From Polyodon spathula (Eukaryota; Chordata; Actinopteri; Acipenseriformes; Polyodontidae): 64,000 bases of DNA. A program made the position numbers and the translations under genes. The stretch is from positions 73,848,413-73,912,412 of the forward strand of contig NC_054539.1 in the NCBI RefSeq assembly GCF_017654505.1, given 5' to 3'. Below, piece by piece: positions 24,801 through 40,500 of the stretch (position 1 is its first letter; every line of letters starts with the position of its first letter). The notes beneath the pieces were generated by a model that saw only the letters and a program-made list of their open reading frames with translations, ran no database searches and had not been told where the DNA came from.

Positions 24801-27800
24801 GGCTTCTTGCATATAATAATATCTATTTTTGTATAGCACCTTTCATAGTGGACCACCATCAGAAAGCGCTTTAAGAGAAATGCTGGGAACTGTGCATTAT
24901 ATGCAGTCACTTACAATAGGACATTGATTTACTATCTCATCTGCATATTGAGTCAGTCAGTGGCAGAGCTGGGATTTGAACTTTCTGGTTACAAGCCCTG
25001 GACTTTAACCACTGGACCACACTGCCTCCTTATGTGGTTTTTGTTCCCTATTTAACTTTTGCTGAGCTGTACCTATGAGATTCAGTTCCTAGTTGCAATA
25101 TGAGTGCTTAAAATGAGTAAATAAGTTGTCCTCCACTCATGACAAACCTAACTTTAAACCTACCTACACTTTTTGACAACATACAAAACGTTGCGGGTCA
25201 TGTGACAAGTGTTTGCAACAGCATTAAGGCCACAGCGCTGAGTTTACGCCGGCCTTAAAATTGCCCCGTATGTATCATGACATGTTTGGCAAGTTAAGGC
25301 TGTATTAGCACTGCTAAAATGCGCTCTGCAGCTCATTAGCCATGCACTTTAAGGTGTGTCAAGCCTTAATTATATGCATGGACAAATTGTAGGTGGAGCT
25401 ATTTGTAAATGAAGTCTGTGATATTATAATGAGATTTATGAAGCTACAGAACAGCTGCGTTGGCTCTAAAATGGAACACAAACAAGTTTGATTCCAAATT
25501 GGTCTTATATGAGCACAAAGAAAGTTAGAAAGCAGCTGATCGGAAAGAGCAATATGGCAGCAGTCTCAACGTATTTCTTACGATGGAGAGTGCACGCTCC
25601 TAACCTGCCTGAACAGGGAGAGTAATGTGAAGAAGGGAGAGTATTTAGGGTCAGCATTACCCTTTCTCATCTCCCTGAGGATGAATTTATAGCTTGATAC
25701 CAGCTATTTCTTTATGTACAATTGTTTGTTTTAGTAGTTTAATAAACTTGGTTCAATGAAGTTATCCTTTTCATTATGTATATTTTGGTTTTACCTGTCA
25801 TCTAATAATAATATAATATAAAGTCAAGACACTTAGTCAACACAGGTCTCTTCTGCCTCTCCAGATGATCTACCTATTGCTCAATTGAGGTAGCCCATTT
25901 AGAGGAGAGGCACTATTTTTCAGAGTAGTCTGTTAATCTGTGCTACTGGTAGACCATTTTGAGCACTGGTGCAGCGCATTTAAGCATTTAAATGTAGCAG
26001 GTTACACTGTGGCCTCATTAATTTTGGGCCAGTAAATACATTCGGGATGGGGTAAGAGTTGTGGAGAAAGCATATAGTTTCGAGACTGCTAAACTGTTTT
26101 GTTTTGTAGAAAATTAGGAGCCAGGGAGCTACTGCCACGGAGCCAGCACACACCTCAGAGCACCATTATCACAGCACAGCAAAAACCGCAGAACACCACT
26201 ATCACTGCACAAACCCCAGAGCACCACTATCACTGCCCAGCACAAACCCCAGAGCACCACTATCACTGCACAAACCCCAGAGCACCACTATCACTGCACA
26301 GCACAAACCCCAGAGCACCACTATCACTGCACAGCACAAACCCCAGAGCACCACTATCACTGCACAAACCCCAGAGCACCACTATCACAGCACAGCACAA
26401 ACCCCAGAGCACCACTATCACTGCACAAACCCCAGAGCACCACTATCACTGCACAGCACAAACCCCAGAGCACCACTATCACTGCACAGACCCCAGAGCA
26501 CCACTATCACTGCACAGCACAAACCCCAGAGCACCACTATCACTGCACAGCACAAACCCCAGAGCACCACTATCACTGCACAGCACAAACCCCAGAGCAC
26601 CACTATCACTGCACAAACCCCAGAGCACCACTATCACTGCACAGAGCACCACTATCACCACAAACCCCAGAGCACCACTATCACTGCACAGCACAAACCC
26701 CAGAGCACCACTATCACTGCACAAACCCCAGAGCACCACTATCACAGCACAAACCCCAGAGCACCACTATCACTGCACAAACCCCAGAGCACCACTATCA
26801 CTGCCCAGCACAAACCCCAGAGCACCACTATCACTGCACAAACCCCAGAGCACCACTATCACTGCACAGCACCCCAGAGCACCACTATCACTGCACAAAC
26901 CCCAGAGCACCACTATCACTGCACACAAACCCCAGAGCACCACTATCACTGCACAAACCCCAGAGCACCACTATCACTGCACAGCACAAACCCCAGAGCA
27001 CCACTATCACTGCACAAACCCCAGAGCACCACTATCACTGCACAGCACAAACCCCAGAGCACCACTATCACTGCACAAACCCCAGAGCACCACTATCACT
27101 GCACACAACCCCAGAGCACCACTATCACTGCACAAAACCCCAGAGCACCACTATCACTGCACAGCACAAACCCCAGAGCACCACTATCACTGCACAAACC
27201 CCAGAGCACCACTATCACTGCACAGCACACCCCAGAGCACACTATCACTGCACAAACCCCAGAGCACCACTATCACTGCACAGCACAAACCCCAGAGCAC
27301 CACTATCACTGCACAAACCCCAGCACCAAACCCCAGAGCACCACTATCACTGCACACAACCCCAGAGCACCACTATCACTGCACAAACCCCAGAGCACCA
27401 CTATCACTGCACAGCACACCCCAGAGCACCACTATCACTGCACAGCACAAACCCCAGAGCACCACTATCACTGCACAGCACAAACCCCAGAGCACCACTA
27501 TCACTGCACAGCACCCCAGAGCACCACTATCACTGCACAGCACAAACCCCAGAGCACCACTATCACTGCACAGCACAAACCCCAGAGCACCACTATCACT
27601 GCACAGCACAAACCCCAGAGCACCACTATCACTGCACAAACCCCAGAGCACCACTATCACTGCACAGCACAAACCCCAGAGCACCACTATCACTGCACAA
27701 ACCCCAGAGCACCACTATCACTGCACAGCACAAACCCCAGAGCACCACTATCACTGCACAGCACAAACCCCAGAGCACCACTATCACTGCACAGCACAAA

Positions 27801-30289
27801 CCCCAGAGCACCACTATCACTGCACAGCACAAACCCCAGAGCACCACTATCACTGCACAGCACACACCCCAGAGCACCACTATCACTGCACAGCACACAC
27901 CCCAGAGCACCACTATCACTGCACAGCACAAACCCCAGAGCACCACTATCACTGCACAGCACACACCTCAGAGCACCACTATCACTGCACAGCACACACC
28001 CCAGAGCACCACTATCACTGCACAGCACACCCCCAGAGCACCACTATCACTGCACAGCACACACCCCAGAGCACCACAGCACCACTATCACTGCACAGCA
28101 CACACCTCAGAGCACCACTATCACTGCACAGCACACACCCCAGAGCACCACTATCACTGCACAGCACAAACCCCAGAGCACCACTATCACTGCACAAACC
28201 CCAGAGCACCACTATCAGCACCACTATCACTGCACAGCACACATCTCAGAGCACCACTATCACTGCACAGCACAAACCCCAGAGCAACACTATCACAGCA
28301 CACACCTCAGAGCACCACTATCACTGCACAGCACAAACTTTTACGGTTTTGCCCGCAGAGTACACTGTTGTCCGTGGGCTGCCTATCAACAATGATAAAA
28401 ACAGCACCACGGAAATACCAAAGCTGGTAAGTGGAATAACTGCGGGCGCACTCGCAGGTGCTCAAAATAATATAGAAAACAGAAGGCGAAAAGAACAAGG
28501 GAAAATAAAACAGTAATAAAACTACAAATAAAAGGTGCTACACTCGGCAGCGTTATTCCGGTCGCCGCTACCCGCACGACCCGGATCACCGCCCTACTCT
28601 GTCGGCTCCCTGCCTGCTCTAAACAATAGTTCGGGGTCTGCCCAAGGGTTCCCCACTGTCACTCTCTGACTTGTTCGCTGTTCCGAGCTGGTCTCTCCGT
28701 CCTTGACCACCGCTTCCACACACACACAGTGCGTCTACAAAGGCAGACCTGAGGAAACAGCAGAGCGTTATTTTATAGGACCAACAATCCCCCAAGACTC
28801 GCCTCCCAGCCATTCAGAGAGGGGGAAAGTCCACACACCCACTTTCCCACCTCCCCGTGTCACTGCCATGACTCACAGGCGGTTGTTGGATGACTGCCGC
28901 CCTCTTCCTGCAGCCCTGTGGACACGCCAGCAGAGTCAGCACAGATCTCTCCCTGTTACAGTGCCGTTGAGAGGGTAAATGGGCAAGACAAAAGATTTAA
29001 GTGTCTTTGAACGGGGTATGGTAGTAGATGCCAGGCGTGCCTGTTTGAGTGTGTCAAGAACTACAATGCTGCAGGGTTTTTCACGCTTAGCAGTTTCCCG
29101 TGTGTATCAAGGATGGTCCACCACCCAAAGGACATCCAGAAATTGCAGAAAATTGGTTGAAAATGGCTCATTGATGAAAGAGGCCCAAGGAGGTTGACAC
29201 AAATTGTGCAAAGCAACAGAAGGGCTACAGTTAGTCAACTGACAGTCCAGTACAACATTGGTGCCGAAAGACCCATAAAAGAATGCACAACTCATCGTAC
29301 CTTGACACGAATGGGGTATGGCAACGGACAACCCAACCATCTTTCAGCAAAACACAAGAAACTGCGGTTGCAGTGGGGTAAGGAATGAACACACTGGACA
29401 CGGGATGATTGGAACAACATTTTCTGGTCTGATGAATCCCGGTTCCTGCTGTTTCACGCTGATGGGAGGACTAGGGTATGGAGAAAACCACATGAGTACA
29501 TGCATCCATCATGCCGTGTGCCAACACAGCAGGCTGGTGGTGGTGGTGTGATGGTGTAGGGTGTGTTTTCAAGGCACACAATGGGCCCCTTGATAAAAGT
29601 GGAGCAACGTTTGAATGCCACAGGATATCTGAACATCATTGCCAATCAGGTGCCTCCCCTCATGGCAGCAGTGTATCCATCTGCTAATGGATTTTTTTTT
29701 CAGCAGGATAATGCCCTATGCCACAAGGCTAGGATTGTCCAGAAATGGTTTCACGAACAAGACAGTGAATTCAGCTTACTGCAGTGGCCTGCCCAGCCAC
29801 CAGATCTCAATCCAATTGAGCATCTGTGGGATGAGATGGAATGAGCTATTCGGAGTAAAACATAACATAACATAACCAAGTAGGACATATTTCAGTTTTA
29901 ACAGAAATCAAACCGATATTCAGATGTGTGTTTTTTTTAAGAAAAACAACTGCATCACAGTCAACTATTGTTCTCTCTCCTCTTCTTGTCCCGCCCCATA
30001 GCAACCAATACACATTTCTGATTCGCTGGTATAGTACTTCCCTGACCTCCCAACTACCACCTAATAGGCTCTCGTTAACTGTCAGTAAATGTATACAAGC
30101 ATCAAAACACACACGAGTATAGTGCTGCAGATCGGAGTCTCCAATAGCGTCGCTTCTAAAATGCCTTAAATCATGTAATAAAATACTGCAGCGTTTGTAA
30201 AGCACAGTATATTTAATAAAGGCCACCCTCATGTAATCACCACCCTCGTTTAAGAGCCTCAGTCATTTTGATCAATTTGAAGTAATTTG

Positions 30290-30380
<91 letters not shown>

Positions 30381-33300
30381 GTGGTTTGCAGAAGTATTCA
30401 ACCCCCTGCAAAGTTTTCACATTTTCTTGGCACTCCACATTGATAAAGTTAAAAAATACATATAGAATATAAATAAGTAAGATTTACAGAGAAAAACAGA
30501 TTAATCTCAGTTGCACAAGTATTCAACCCCTTTGCTAGTGCAGCCCTAAATCAGCTCAGGTGCAAATGATTTGTTTGAAAGATCACAAAATTTGTGAAAT
30601 GGTTTCAGCCTGTGTGTACTCAAAGTGGTTTAACTTGGAGACAATTTCCCTCAGGTATATAAACACTTTCAAGCTGCATCTCACATAGTGATCCAACAAA
30701 GAAACCAGGGATAAAGTGGTAGAGAGGCACAGAGCAGTAGAAGGGTACAAGAACATTTCAACAGGCGTTGATTATCCCTCTCAGCACAGTGAAGTCCATC
30801 ATTAAGAAGTGGAAGATGCATCATATCACCCAGACACTGCCCAGATCAGGTCGCCCTCCCAAACTGAGCATCCGGGCAAGCAGGAAACTGGGTTGGGATG
30901 TCACTCTGAAGCCAACAATGACCTTGAGAGATCAGCAAAGTTCTGTGTCTGAGATGGTAGTCAATGTTCACGCATCAACAATAAGCCAGTCCCTACACAA
31001 AGCTGGCCTGTATGGACGGGTGGCAAGAAAGAAACTATTACTCAAAAAGCCTCATCTTAAAGCATGTATGGAGTTTACGAAAAGCATGTAGATGATACTG
31101 CATACATGTGGGAAAAGGTTTTGTGGTCAGACGAGACGAAAATTGAACTTTTCGGTCTAAATTCCAAGCGTTACGTCTGGCGCAAGCCCAACAATGCACA
31201 TCACCCAGGCAACACCATCCCAACTGTCAAGCATGGTGGTGGCAGCATCATGTTATGGGGATGCTTTTCTTCAGCAGGGACTGGGAAGCTTGTCAGAACA
31301 GAGGGGGGAATGGATGGTGCAAAGTACAGGCAAATCCTTGAGGAAAACCTGTTTGAGTCAGCCAAGGCTGAAACTGCTGAGGAAATTGACGTTCCCCACC
31401 AAACTTATCAGAACTGGATCAATTTTCCAGTGTAGAATGGGCAAAAATTTCACCATCCTACTGTGCAAAGCTAGTAGAGACCTATCCAAAAAGACGCATA
31501 GCAGTAATTGCTGCAAAAGATGCTTCTACCAAGTACTGACTTAAGGGTCTGAATACTTATGCAACCAGTACATTTCATTTTGTATATTTTCTTTGCAAGT
31601 TTTGCTGACATTTAACCTCTTCCACATATAACAGTGTTCAGTTTTACCACTACAGCTTTGAATAAAAAAAGTTAGTTTGAAAAACTGCATGCATTATTTC
31701 TAATTCAACAAAATGTGACATTATTGGTAGGGGGTGAATACTTCTGATATTTTTCTATTATATATAATCTATAAAGCTGTACTTAGTTTATGTGCTGTGG
31801 ATTAAGAAACAGATCCTGACGCAGTGGCACTGACGTCTGTGACAGGTGTTCCCAGGCTATGAGAACACTTACTGGTATTCTGCTAATAGAGTTGAATGCT
31901 TTACCACTGGACCATTTTAGATGAAATGAGTGTTTGAGGCTACTATTTATTCCAAGCCATTTCTCCTCAAAGTTATATAGCCTGTAATTATGCACCTTTT
32001 TTTCTCTCATTCTGTTCTATAGTATCTGGGGGGGGGGACTTAAAACACAAAAAATTCTTAGCATTTGTAAAAAGTAACATTTTTAAATCTATAAAAAGAA
32101 TGGCAGCAATAATGCATATTAAATGTGTAGGACGTGTAAGGACAAGTAAAGAAAACACGAGGAACACAGATCATTTCCGAAAACAAACACATTCAACATA
32201 TGTTTGTGCAATGTCTAAGGCATGCCTAATTAAATGCTTACCAGTGTCATGTTTGAGCTTCTCTTCTTTTATCATGGCAAAGCCATCTCCTCCGGCCACT
32301 ATGTAGGACGGAATGACAACCTTGTAACTTTTGTTGATGTCCAGGGGCTCATAATACGGCACACGGCATTTAGTGCACAGAACCTCAAGCTTCTTCACTC
32401 GTTGTCCTGGTGCTTTGGAAAGGTCAAAGACAACATGTATGCCTAGAAATAAAGAGGGGACTTCAGTGCCAATACAGGGTTGAATGGTTACTTTTATTAA
32501 AATACCATTAAAACAGCAGAATGCTGCATTTTTACAGGGACAAACAACTCATTTTGGTGGGTATCCATCAAACAGAATCAAAATGGCATACTGTCATTAT
32601 AACCACCCCTATACATACACACATGGATTATATACGTAATTTATTCTGCTTGCAATATATACAGTAAGCATGCATTGCAGCAGCACCTTTAAATCCATTA
32701 AAAGAACTACAGCGGACTTGGGCAAAACAAAGCTGTATTTAACAGTCACCGTTCCAAGCATGTTATCAGTCACATTTTACTACTACAAAAAATATGAATA
32801 ATAATATGAACCTAGGCTTGTCAAGTGGCCCTGGAGATTGGTCGTGCCTCCATGATACATCAACTGTCGCTTGCACAGTTTGCATTTCACATTTCTTTTG
32901 ATTGTCTGGGCATTTAACAGAAGAATAGAGACATGTCTTTCAATACAGCTTATGCTATATAACGCTTTGCTGTTGAGACGGTGACTGAATATATTAATAT
33001 TATTACATTACTATATATTATACTATATTTATTATATTACTGAACACAGTTATAATATAAGCCATGAACAACACTGTTGTTACTAAACTTTTCTTAAAAA
33101 CTGGTACAAATCAACACAAATAAGGTAAAAAAAAAAAAAAAAAGAAAGAAAGGATTATATTTAATTACTATATGCATAAACAGATGTAATCAATTTTAAT
33201 ATGCATAATAGTTTTTAAAAAGCGTTACTAGCAATGTTACACAGTAATCCACAGCTCCAAATTTGTTACTGCATGGTTATCTATTACTGCTCGGTTATCA

Positions 33301-36300
33301 CTACGCCCCACAGAGATGCGGTTTAGTGTTGACTATCCAAGGTGTCGAGCTAACCATGGGTGCACGTGAGCCATTGCATTAACATGCATAAGTAACACGT
33401 TTACAGTATTTCCAAGTTTATTTTTTGTTAAATTAAGTACTGCAGTGAATGAATCAATTACAGTATACAGTACTGTACAAACTCGGTATAGTTCGACTGA
33501 AATAAGAATTAATAAAATGACTACAGCGTTATTTTAATTAAAAAAATCCAACCATAAACTGTGCACAAACTGATGACTATACTTTTAGTTACTGGCTTGT
33601 ACTATTTAATTGAACTGCTTAAATAGCAAGTTAACAAATGTACAGAATTATACAGAATTAACTCTGTGAACAAAAACAACAAATTACAGTTTCACGCAAT
33701 AGTCAAGCATTGTTGATTGTTTCGCATGCAAAAACACGCGCTTTCAAAGTTCTGCTGACAAGCTTGTTGTCCCGAATAACCTGAGCTGTAAAGCCAACTG
33801 AATGAGAACTATTTTTTTTCTCACTCGTTGTGAACTGACACTGAATGAATGAATGAATGAATGAACGATCTGTTTTGTCAGAGGTCAGTCACGTATAACG
33901 GCAGTGTCGAGTTATCCACTAGTCGTTTTAATAGCTGTTACCCCTTCAGTGCTGGTATCGTAGGGAATCAGCTGATGGCGCAGCGCAGTAATGCAAAACT
34001 AGGCAAAAGTAAGGCGGGGCAACAGTCTGATTAAATGAGAGGTTCACGGCATGGCTTTTTATTTTTATCTGAGCGTTTTGTTTCCAAGACTGTATGTTGG
34101 TGTGTGTTCGTGCCACTGTCTTTTCATATAAACTTTAAAATATGTGATCGATGACTCTTTGTTACAAAGACGGCTGTAGTGGGTGACGTCAGACTAGTTG
34201 CAACATATGTGGTTTAGGGCCTGTTTCAGCTAGCTTTCTAAATGGACATAACAAACGTGCAGGGAAGGGAATAGATAGCCCCAAAGCCTGTACTGATTGA
34301 TCAACTGAAGGAATTGTTTGCTGCCTGCTTAACTGTGACAGGGGTAAAGGATTTGAACCAAACCCTATAAATAACATGTACGTGCCATACCCCGGTAGAA
34401 TGCATTGGTTACTGTTGATGTGACTGTTTTCTCCGGAGATCTCTGCTGTTTGATGACCACTGCAATAAATCTTTGAACGCAATAATTGGTGTGATTGATT
34501 GTCTCTGATCATCTTTTGAGCTTCAGCAAACTGACCCTACAGACCCAATGACTATACACCAACATTAACACACTAAATACAGTGGCTTGCGAAAGTATTG
34601 ACCCCCTTGGCATTTTTCCTATTTTGTTGCCTTACAACTTGGAATTAAAATTGATTTTTTGGGGGTTTGTATCATTTGATTTACACAACATGCCTACCAC
34701 TTTGAAGATGCAAAATATATTTTATTGTGAAACAAACAAGAAATAAGACAAAAAAACAGAAAACTTGAGCATGCATAAGTATTCACCCCCCCCCCCCCCC
34801 CCCCCCAAAGTCAATACTTTGTAGAGCCACCTTTTGCAGCAATTACAGCTGCAAGTCTCTTGGGGTATGTAACTATAAGCTTGGCACATCTAGCCACTGG
34901 GACTTTTGCCTATTCTTCAAGGCAAAACTGCTCCAGCTCCTTCAAGTTGGAAGGGTTCCGCTGGTGTACAGCAATCTTTATCATACGATATTTAAGTCAT
35001 ACCACAGATTCTCAATTGGATTGAGATCTGGGCTTTGACTAGGCCATTCCAAGACATTTAAATGTTTCCCCTTAAACCACTCGAGTGCTGCTTTAGCAGT
35101 ATGCTTAGGGTCATTGTCCTGCTGGAAGGTGAACCTCCGTCCCAGTCTCAAATCTCTGGAAGACTGAAACAGGTTTCCCTCAAGAATTTACCTGTATTTA
35201 GCACCAGCCATCATTCCTTCAATTCTAACCAGTTTCCCAGTCCCTGCCGATGAAAAACATCCCCACAGCATGATGCTGCCACCACCATGCTTCACTGTGG
35301 GGATGGTGTTCTCGGGGTGATGAGAGGTGTTGGGTTTACGCCAGACATAGCGTTTTCCTTGATGGCCAAAAAGCTCAATTTTAGTCTCATCTGACCAGAG
35401 TACCTTCTTCCATATGTTTGGGGAGTCTCCCACATGCCTTTTGGCAAACACCAAACGTGTTTGCTTATTTTTTTCTTTAAGCAATGGCTTTTTTCTGGCC
35501 ACTCTTCCGTAAAGCCCAGCTCTGTGGAGTGTACGGCTTAAAGTGGTCCTATGGACAGATACTCCAATCTCCACTGTGGAGCTCTGTAGCTCCTTCAGGG
35601 TTATCTTTGGTCTCTTTGTTGCCTCTCTGATTAATGCCCTCCTTGCCTGGTCCGTGAGTTTTGGTGGGCGGCCCTCTCTTGCCAGGTTTGTTGTGGTGTC
35701 ATATTCTTTCCATTTTTTAATAATGGCTTTAATGGTGCTCCGTGGGATGTTCAAAGTTTCGGATATTTTTTTATAACCCAACCCTGATCTGTACTTCTCC
35801 ACAACTTTGTCCCTGACCTGTTTGGAGAACTCCTTGGTCTCCATGGTGCCGCTTGCTTGGTGGTGCCCCTTGCTTAGTGGTGTTGCAGACTCTGGGGCCT
35901 TTCAGAACAGGTGTATATATACTGAGATCATGTGACACTTAGATTCCAAACAGGTGGACTTTATTTAACTAATCATGTGACTTCTGAAGGTAACTGGTTG
36001 CACCAGATCTTATTTAGAGGCTTAATAGCAAAGGGGGTGAATACATATGCACACACCACTTTTCCGTTATTTATTTTTTAGAATTTTTTTAAACAAGTTA
36101 TTTTTTTCATTTCACTTCACCAATTTGGACTATTTTGTGTATGTCCATTACATGAAATCCAAATAAAAATCCATTTTAATTCCAGGTTGTAAGGCAACAA
36201 AATAGGAAAAATGCCAAGGGGGGTCAATACTTTCGCAAGCCACTGTACAACATAAAACACAAATAAATAGCACAGGGCAGGGCACTTTGCCACACTCTTA

Positions 36301-37499
36301 TGGTAAATTGTTTTAAACCACTGTCTTTTTATGTTTCTATAACATTGTTGTCAATCAGATGTAGTTTATGTGTGATCGCAGAGATTTATTTATATATTAA
36401 TGATTTCACATGTCAAAATGTTGTCAATCTAATGAAAATTCAAATGTTTCAGTAATATAATCTAATGACACGCTACATCCATAATATTAGTATGACAAGG
36501 TCATAGTGTTACATTTTAATATTAATATAGCTGTAACTTTACTGCAGTTTAGACGTGGCAAAACGTAGGCCTACATATACTGTATGATCTCACTTTCTTA
36601 CAATAGCTATCTTGGTTGGTATTGAGCTACAGGTATTTACCACGGTTTAGCAAAGATGTTAACTCTTTAGTTTTTAACTAATTAATGTATTGTTTCTTCC
36701 CAAACTTGTAATTGAAATACATGCATGATGATAACAACCAGTGTCCTGTTTGTTTTCTGTCCTAATTATACAAGGTACTGTATGTAAAAATAAATGAAAC
36801 AAAGCGCATAATACAAAATAATAATAATAATAATAATACTGTATAAGCAAAATTTTTCATCATGTGATTGATGTGATAACAGTATCGCAGCATGGAGCTC
36901 AATATTTTGTATGACTGAAACTCATGCTTTAACTTTTGGAAAATCGCTCGCATACCTGTCCATACAGTAGCGCTTCCCAAAACAAGAACACCACTGCTAG
37001 TTAACATTTGATACACACACATAAATACACTTTAATATCACAGACTACTTACAACTTTCATTTTAAATGATGTACTTTAAATACATTTTAAAGTATTTAT
37101 TTTTTGCAGGCTGATATATCTGATCTTCAGCGACATTCACATTCTCTTATCTAGCATCATACTGTCAAAGACGTCCGATGTACTAATTTATATAAATAAT
37201 ACTTAAAAAATTAATTTTAAATTATTTATTGCTTTTTATTATATCCAATAAACTTATATCCTGGGCTCAATCCACTTATTTCCCAGCCTAAGCTCGAAGA
37301 CATTAGAAACAATGGAACCTCCCCTTTAAATTGAGCTTGATCAACTTATTTCCCGATCAACTTATTTCCTAGGACTCCAATAGTAAGTGTTGAGTTACGA
37401 GTAAAGCGTAGTGTCGAATAAAAAAATGGAGAGGCTGGATGCATATATTTTATAAAGAGAAAAGTGTTGCGTTATCCACCAGTCGAGTTAACCGAAGAG

Positions 37500-37549
<50 letters not shown>

Positions 37550-40500
37550 CTCAGTTAGTTTGCTGCAAAATAAGTGAAAGAGTAATCATTCTCATAACTT
37601 GCAACAGAAGAACATTCTCTTACCAGCCACTTGCAGAAACTCCCCTGTAGATTGCCCATGTCTCCTTACAGAATGCTCAAAAGCAGCTCTCAGTGTTGAT
37701 CCCTTTAGCTCGACTAAATCAAAAGTACCATCAAAGGGCATTACAGCAGTTAGGGTCTCCAAAGTAATGGTTCCTGGAAGTAGATTCATATTCTTATCAC
37801 ATGCAACAATCTCACCTCTGCAGAAGGAATCCCTTTGAAAGCTTTAAATGACAACAGGGTCTTTTCAGTTGATCTAAACAGATGCCTATTTAAATCCGCC
37901 ACCGATAACACCGTGTAACAAATTTTTGTTCCTGGGTAGTAAGTGTTATTTCCTAATTGCTTATGCCTCAAAAGTATAGAAAATGGCTATTATTCCCCAC
38001 AAACTTTGCTTTTGTGACCAGGACAGTGATATTTTGAAATATCACTATTTCCAATGAGAAAACGGGAGCTTTTGTATCTTTTCGTTCACATAAAGTCAGA
38101 AAAAAACAACATATGAATCCAAATTAACATGTATTTATACTAAAGTAATACAAAAATGACTACAAAAGATTTAGAAGTGAGTAGTTTTTCGAGATTTACA
38201 ATTATACTGTAAATTTACAGTATAATCGTAAATCTCGAAAAACTACTCACTTCTAAATCTTTCGATTAATTAGGAAATAACACTTACTACCCAGGAACAA
38301 AAATTGTGTTACATAGTGTAATTAAAATGTAAAGGTTATGAAAAACAAGTCTCTTTCTATATGTGAAAATCTATCAAATGCCAGAGTGGGTCCTGTGTGG
38401 AAATTCAAAGGGCAGGGGCAATTAGATCCGCCAACATTTAGATCTATGGAGTGGATCTCAGTTTCTCCAAACCCTCTCCCCTCCCACGTGTATGAAATCT
38501 TGATGTACCATTTGCACTGCGCTCATCGATTGGGGCTCGAATATCTCCTCCATTAATAATGCAAAGTGACACATGGTTCCAGCGCAACTCATCAGGGTAT
38601 TTCACATTATGGTTAATCTGTGAAACAACAACAAAATAGAGAGAGAAAAACAAGCAATTTACTTGCGGTACATTAATATCCTGAAGAGTCTGTTTTACCC
38701 TTCTCACCTCTAAGGGTCATATTTAAAAGTAACTCACAGAAATTCAGATTTTAGAAGTGGTTGATAAAAGAAGTTTAAACGCTGCTTCGTGGAACCTTAT
38801 AACGTTCTTGTGCTTCTCATTGCCATGGCCTACCTGAGCAAGGCTGGCACAATGGGAGTGAAAGAGTGTAAGCAAGACTGGTATAAACAACAAGCTTTAA
38901 CTTACCGCTGCATCACAGATTAAATTCCCCATGTTGCATTCCCGGAAGCGGCACTCTTGAGTAGTCCCATTAAGATACACCATGGTCCTCCCAATAACTT
39001 GAGCCGAATAATTACTGAGATTCTGCTTCCACAAATTAACCTCTGCACGCAACTCTTTATCTGAAAAGTGTTTAGTATGTGATGAAAATGACCTATAAAG
39101 GCCATAGCCAAGGCATGCAGACTGAGCTTCTAACCTGCACTTAAATTGCAAGGTTCAAAAATGATGGTAAACACGGAATCAACTACTCTGTTACGCTATA
39201 AGGAACATTACTGTTTAGATACAATATGTGCCATTAGTATTAACAGAGATAGACAATTGATCAGATTACCTCACCTCTGGAGAGAGCCCTCAGACGCTAC
39301 ACTGATGGTCCAGATGATCTGGAGGTATTGGGAACTTCTCTGTCTGTGTCGCCACTATGCCTGGTATTTATACTATAGTAGGCTCAGAGACTAAGTGACT
39401 AGTTTGTTTCTGTTATCTTACTAATTATAACAGAAATTAATTATTCAGCTGTTACTCCACTCAGTGGCAACCAACCACTAACTACTCTCTTTTACAAGGT
39501 CACTGTGGTTAACTGTTAACTGTTTACTAAATTTCTCCTTTCCTATATTTTCTAGCACATGCATTATTGTTCAATCATTCTAGGCCTAAGGCCAATTGGG
39601 TTGTTGCCTTAGCAACTCTACTCCTGCCAAAGTGACCTGGTTTTAAAACTGGTTTTAACATTACCAAGCCATTTTCTTTCATGTGATTACCAATACATTT
39701 TCACTCTACAAAGTGTTCTGAAGTTAGGTTCATGCAGAAACATACCTACTCTATATGTTTTGTCAACACTTCAGCTGGACTACTTCCATGTTACAAAGCA
39801 GGGACATGTTTGAGTACAACTTTTAAGGTGAAGGCATGGCCTATTGAAATTGAACTAGTGGTTGTTATAAAACTGGGCTCAGCTCCTTGGTACTGAAGCT
39901 GGATGTTAGATACAAAATCTACTTTCAATTGATAAAGCCAGGGAAAGCATGGTTTATTGTACCCCAGTGTTACTTGTAAATGTTTAGTAAGGGGTTACAT
40001 ACACTCTCAATATAACAGTGGTAAATCATTTCAAATGTATAAGCATATCACTACAGGTAGAGCCCCATTCCATATCTGGCATGAACATGATTGGGGCAGG
40101 GAATGTATTGAGGGGTAAATCAAGATTTCAGTGATTTGGTTGATTTCCATTCTTATATTTGTCACATAGGACTGTATGGGAGACATATATTATCAGGTAC
40201 CTTCCGGTATAGTGCTGTCTAGAAGTATAGGGTTCCCCTTAGCTGCCACAACATCTCCTTGCTTATTGAAGGTGACTTTAAGATAGCCAAGGTACTTCCC
40301 AAAAGCATAGGCCTGCACAACCGGCACTTTACGTCTGTCATCAGAGTCTACCATGAATGGATATTGACCAGCAGGGACGTCATTGGAGGGAGGTGTACCT
40401 TTGAGGAACCAAAATAACAGGTATAAATTCAAAACAAACAAACAAAAAAAAATGTATATGACTTTTTATTTTATTATAAATTAGGGATTCTGTTTTTATA

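Noticed and set aside
26099..28516. 805-codon His/Pro/Thr-rich protein
   Set aside because: Minisatellite translation; the amino-acid pattern changes with each 28-bp unit because the frame rotates.
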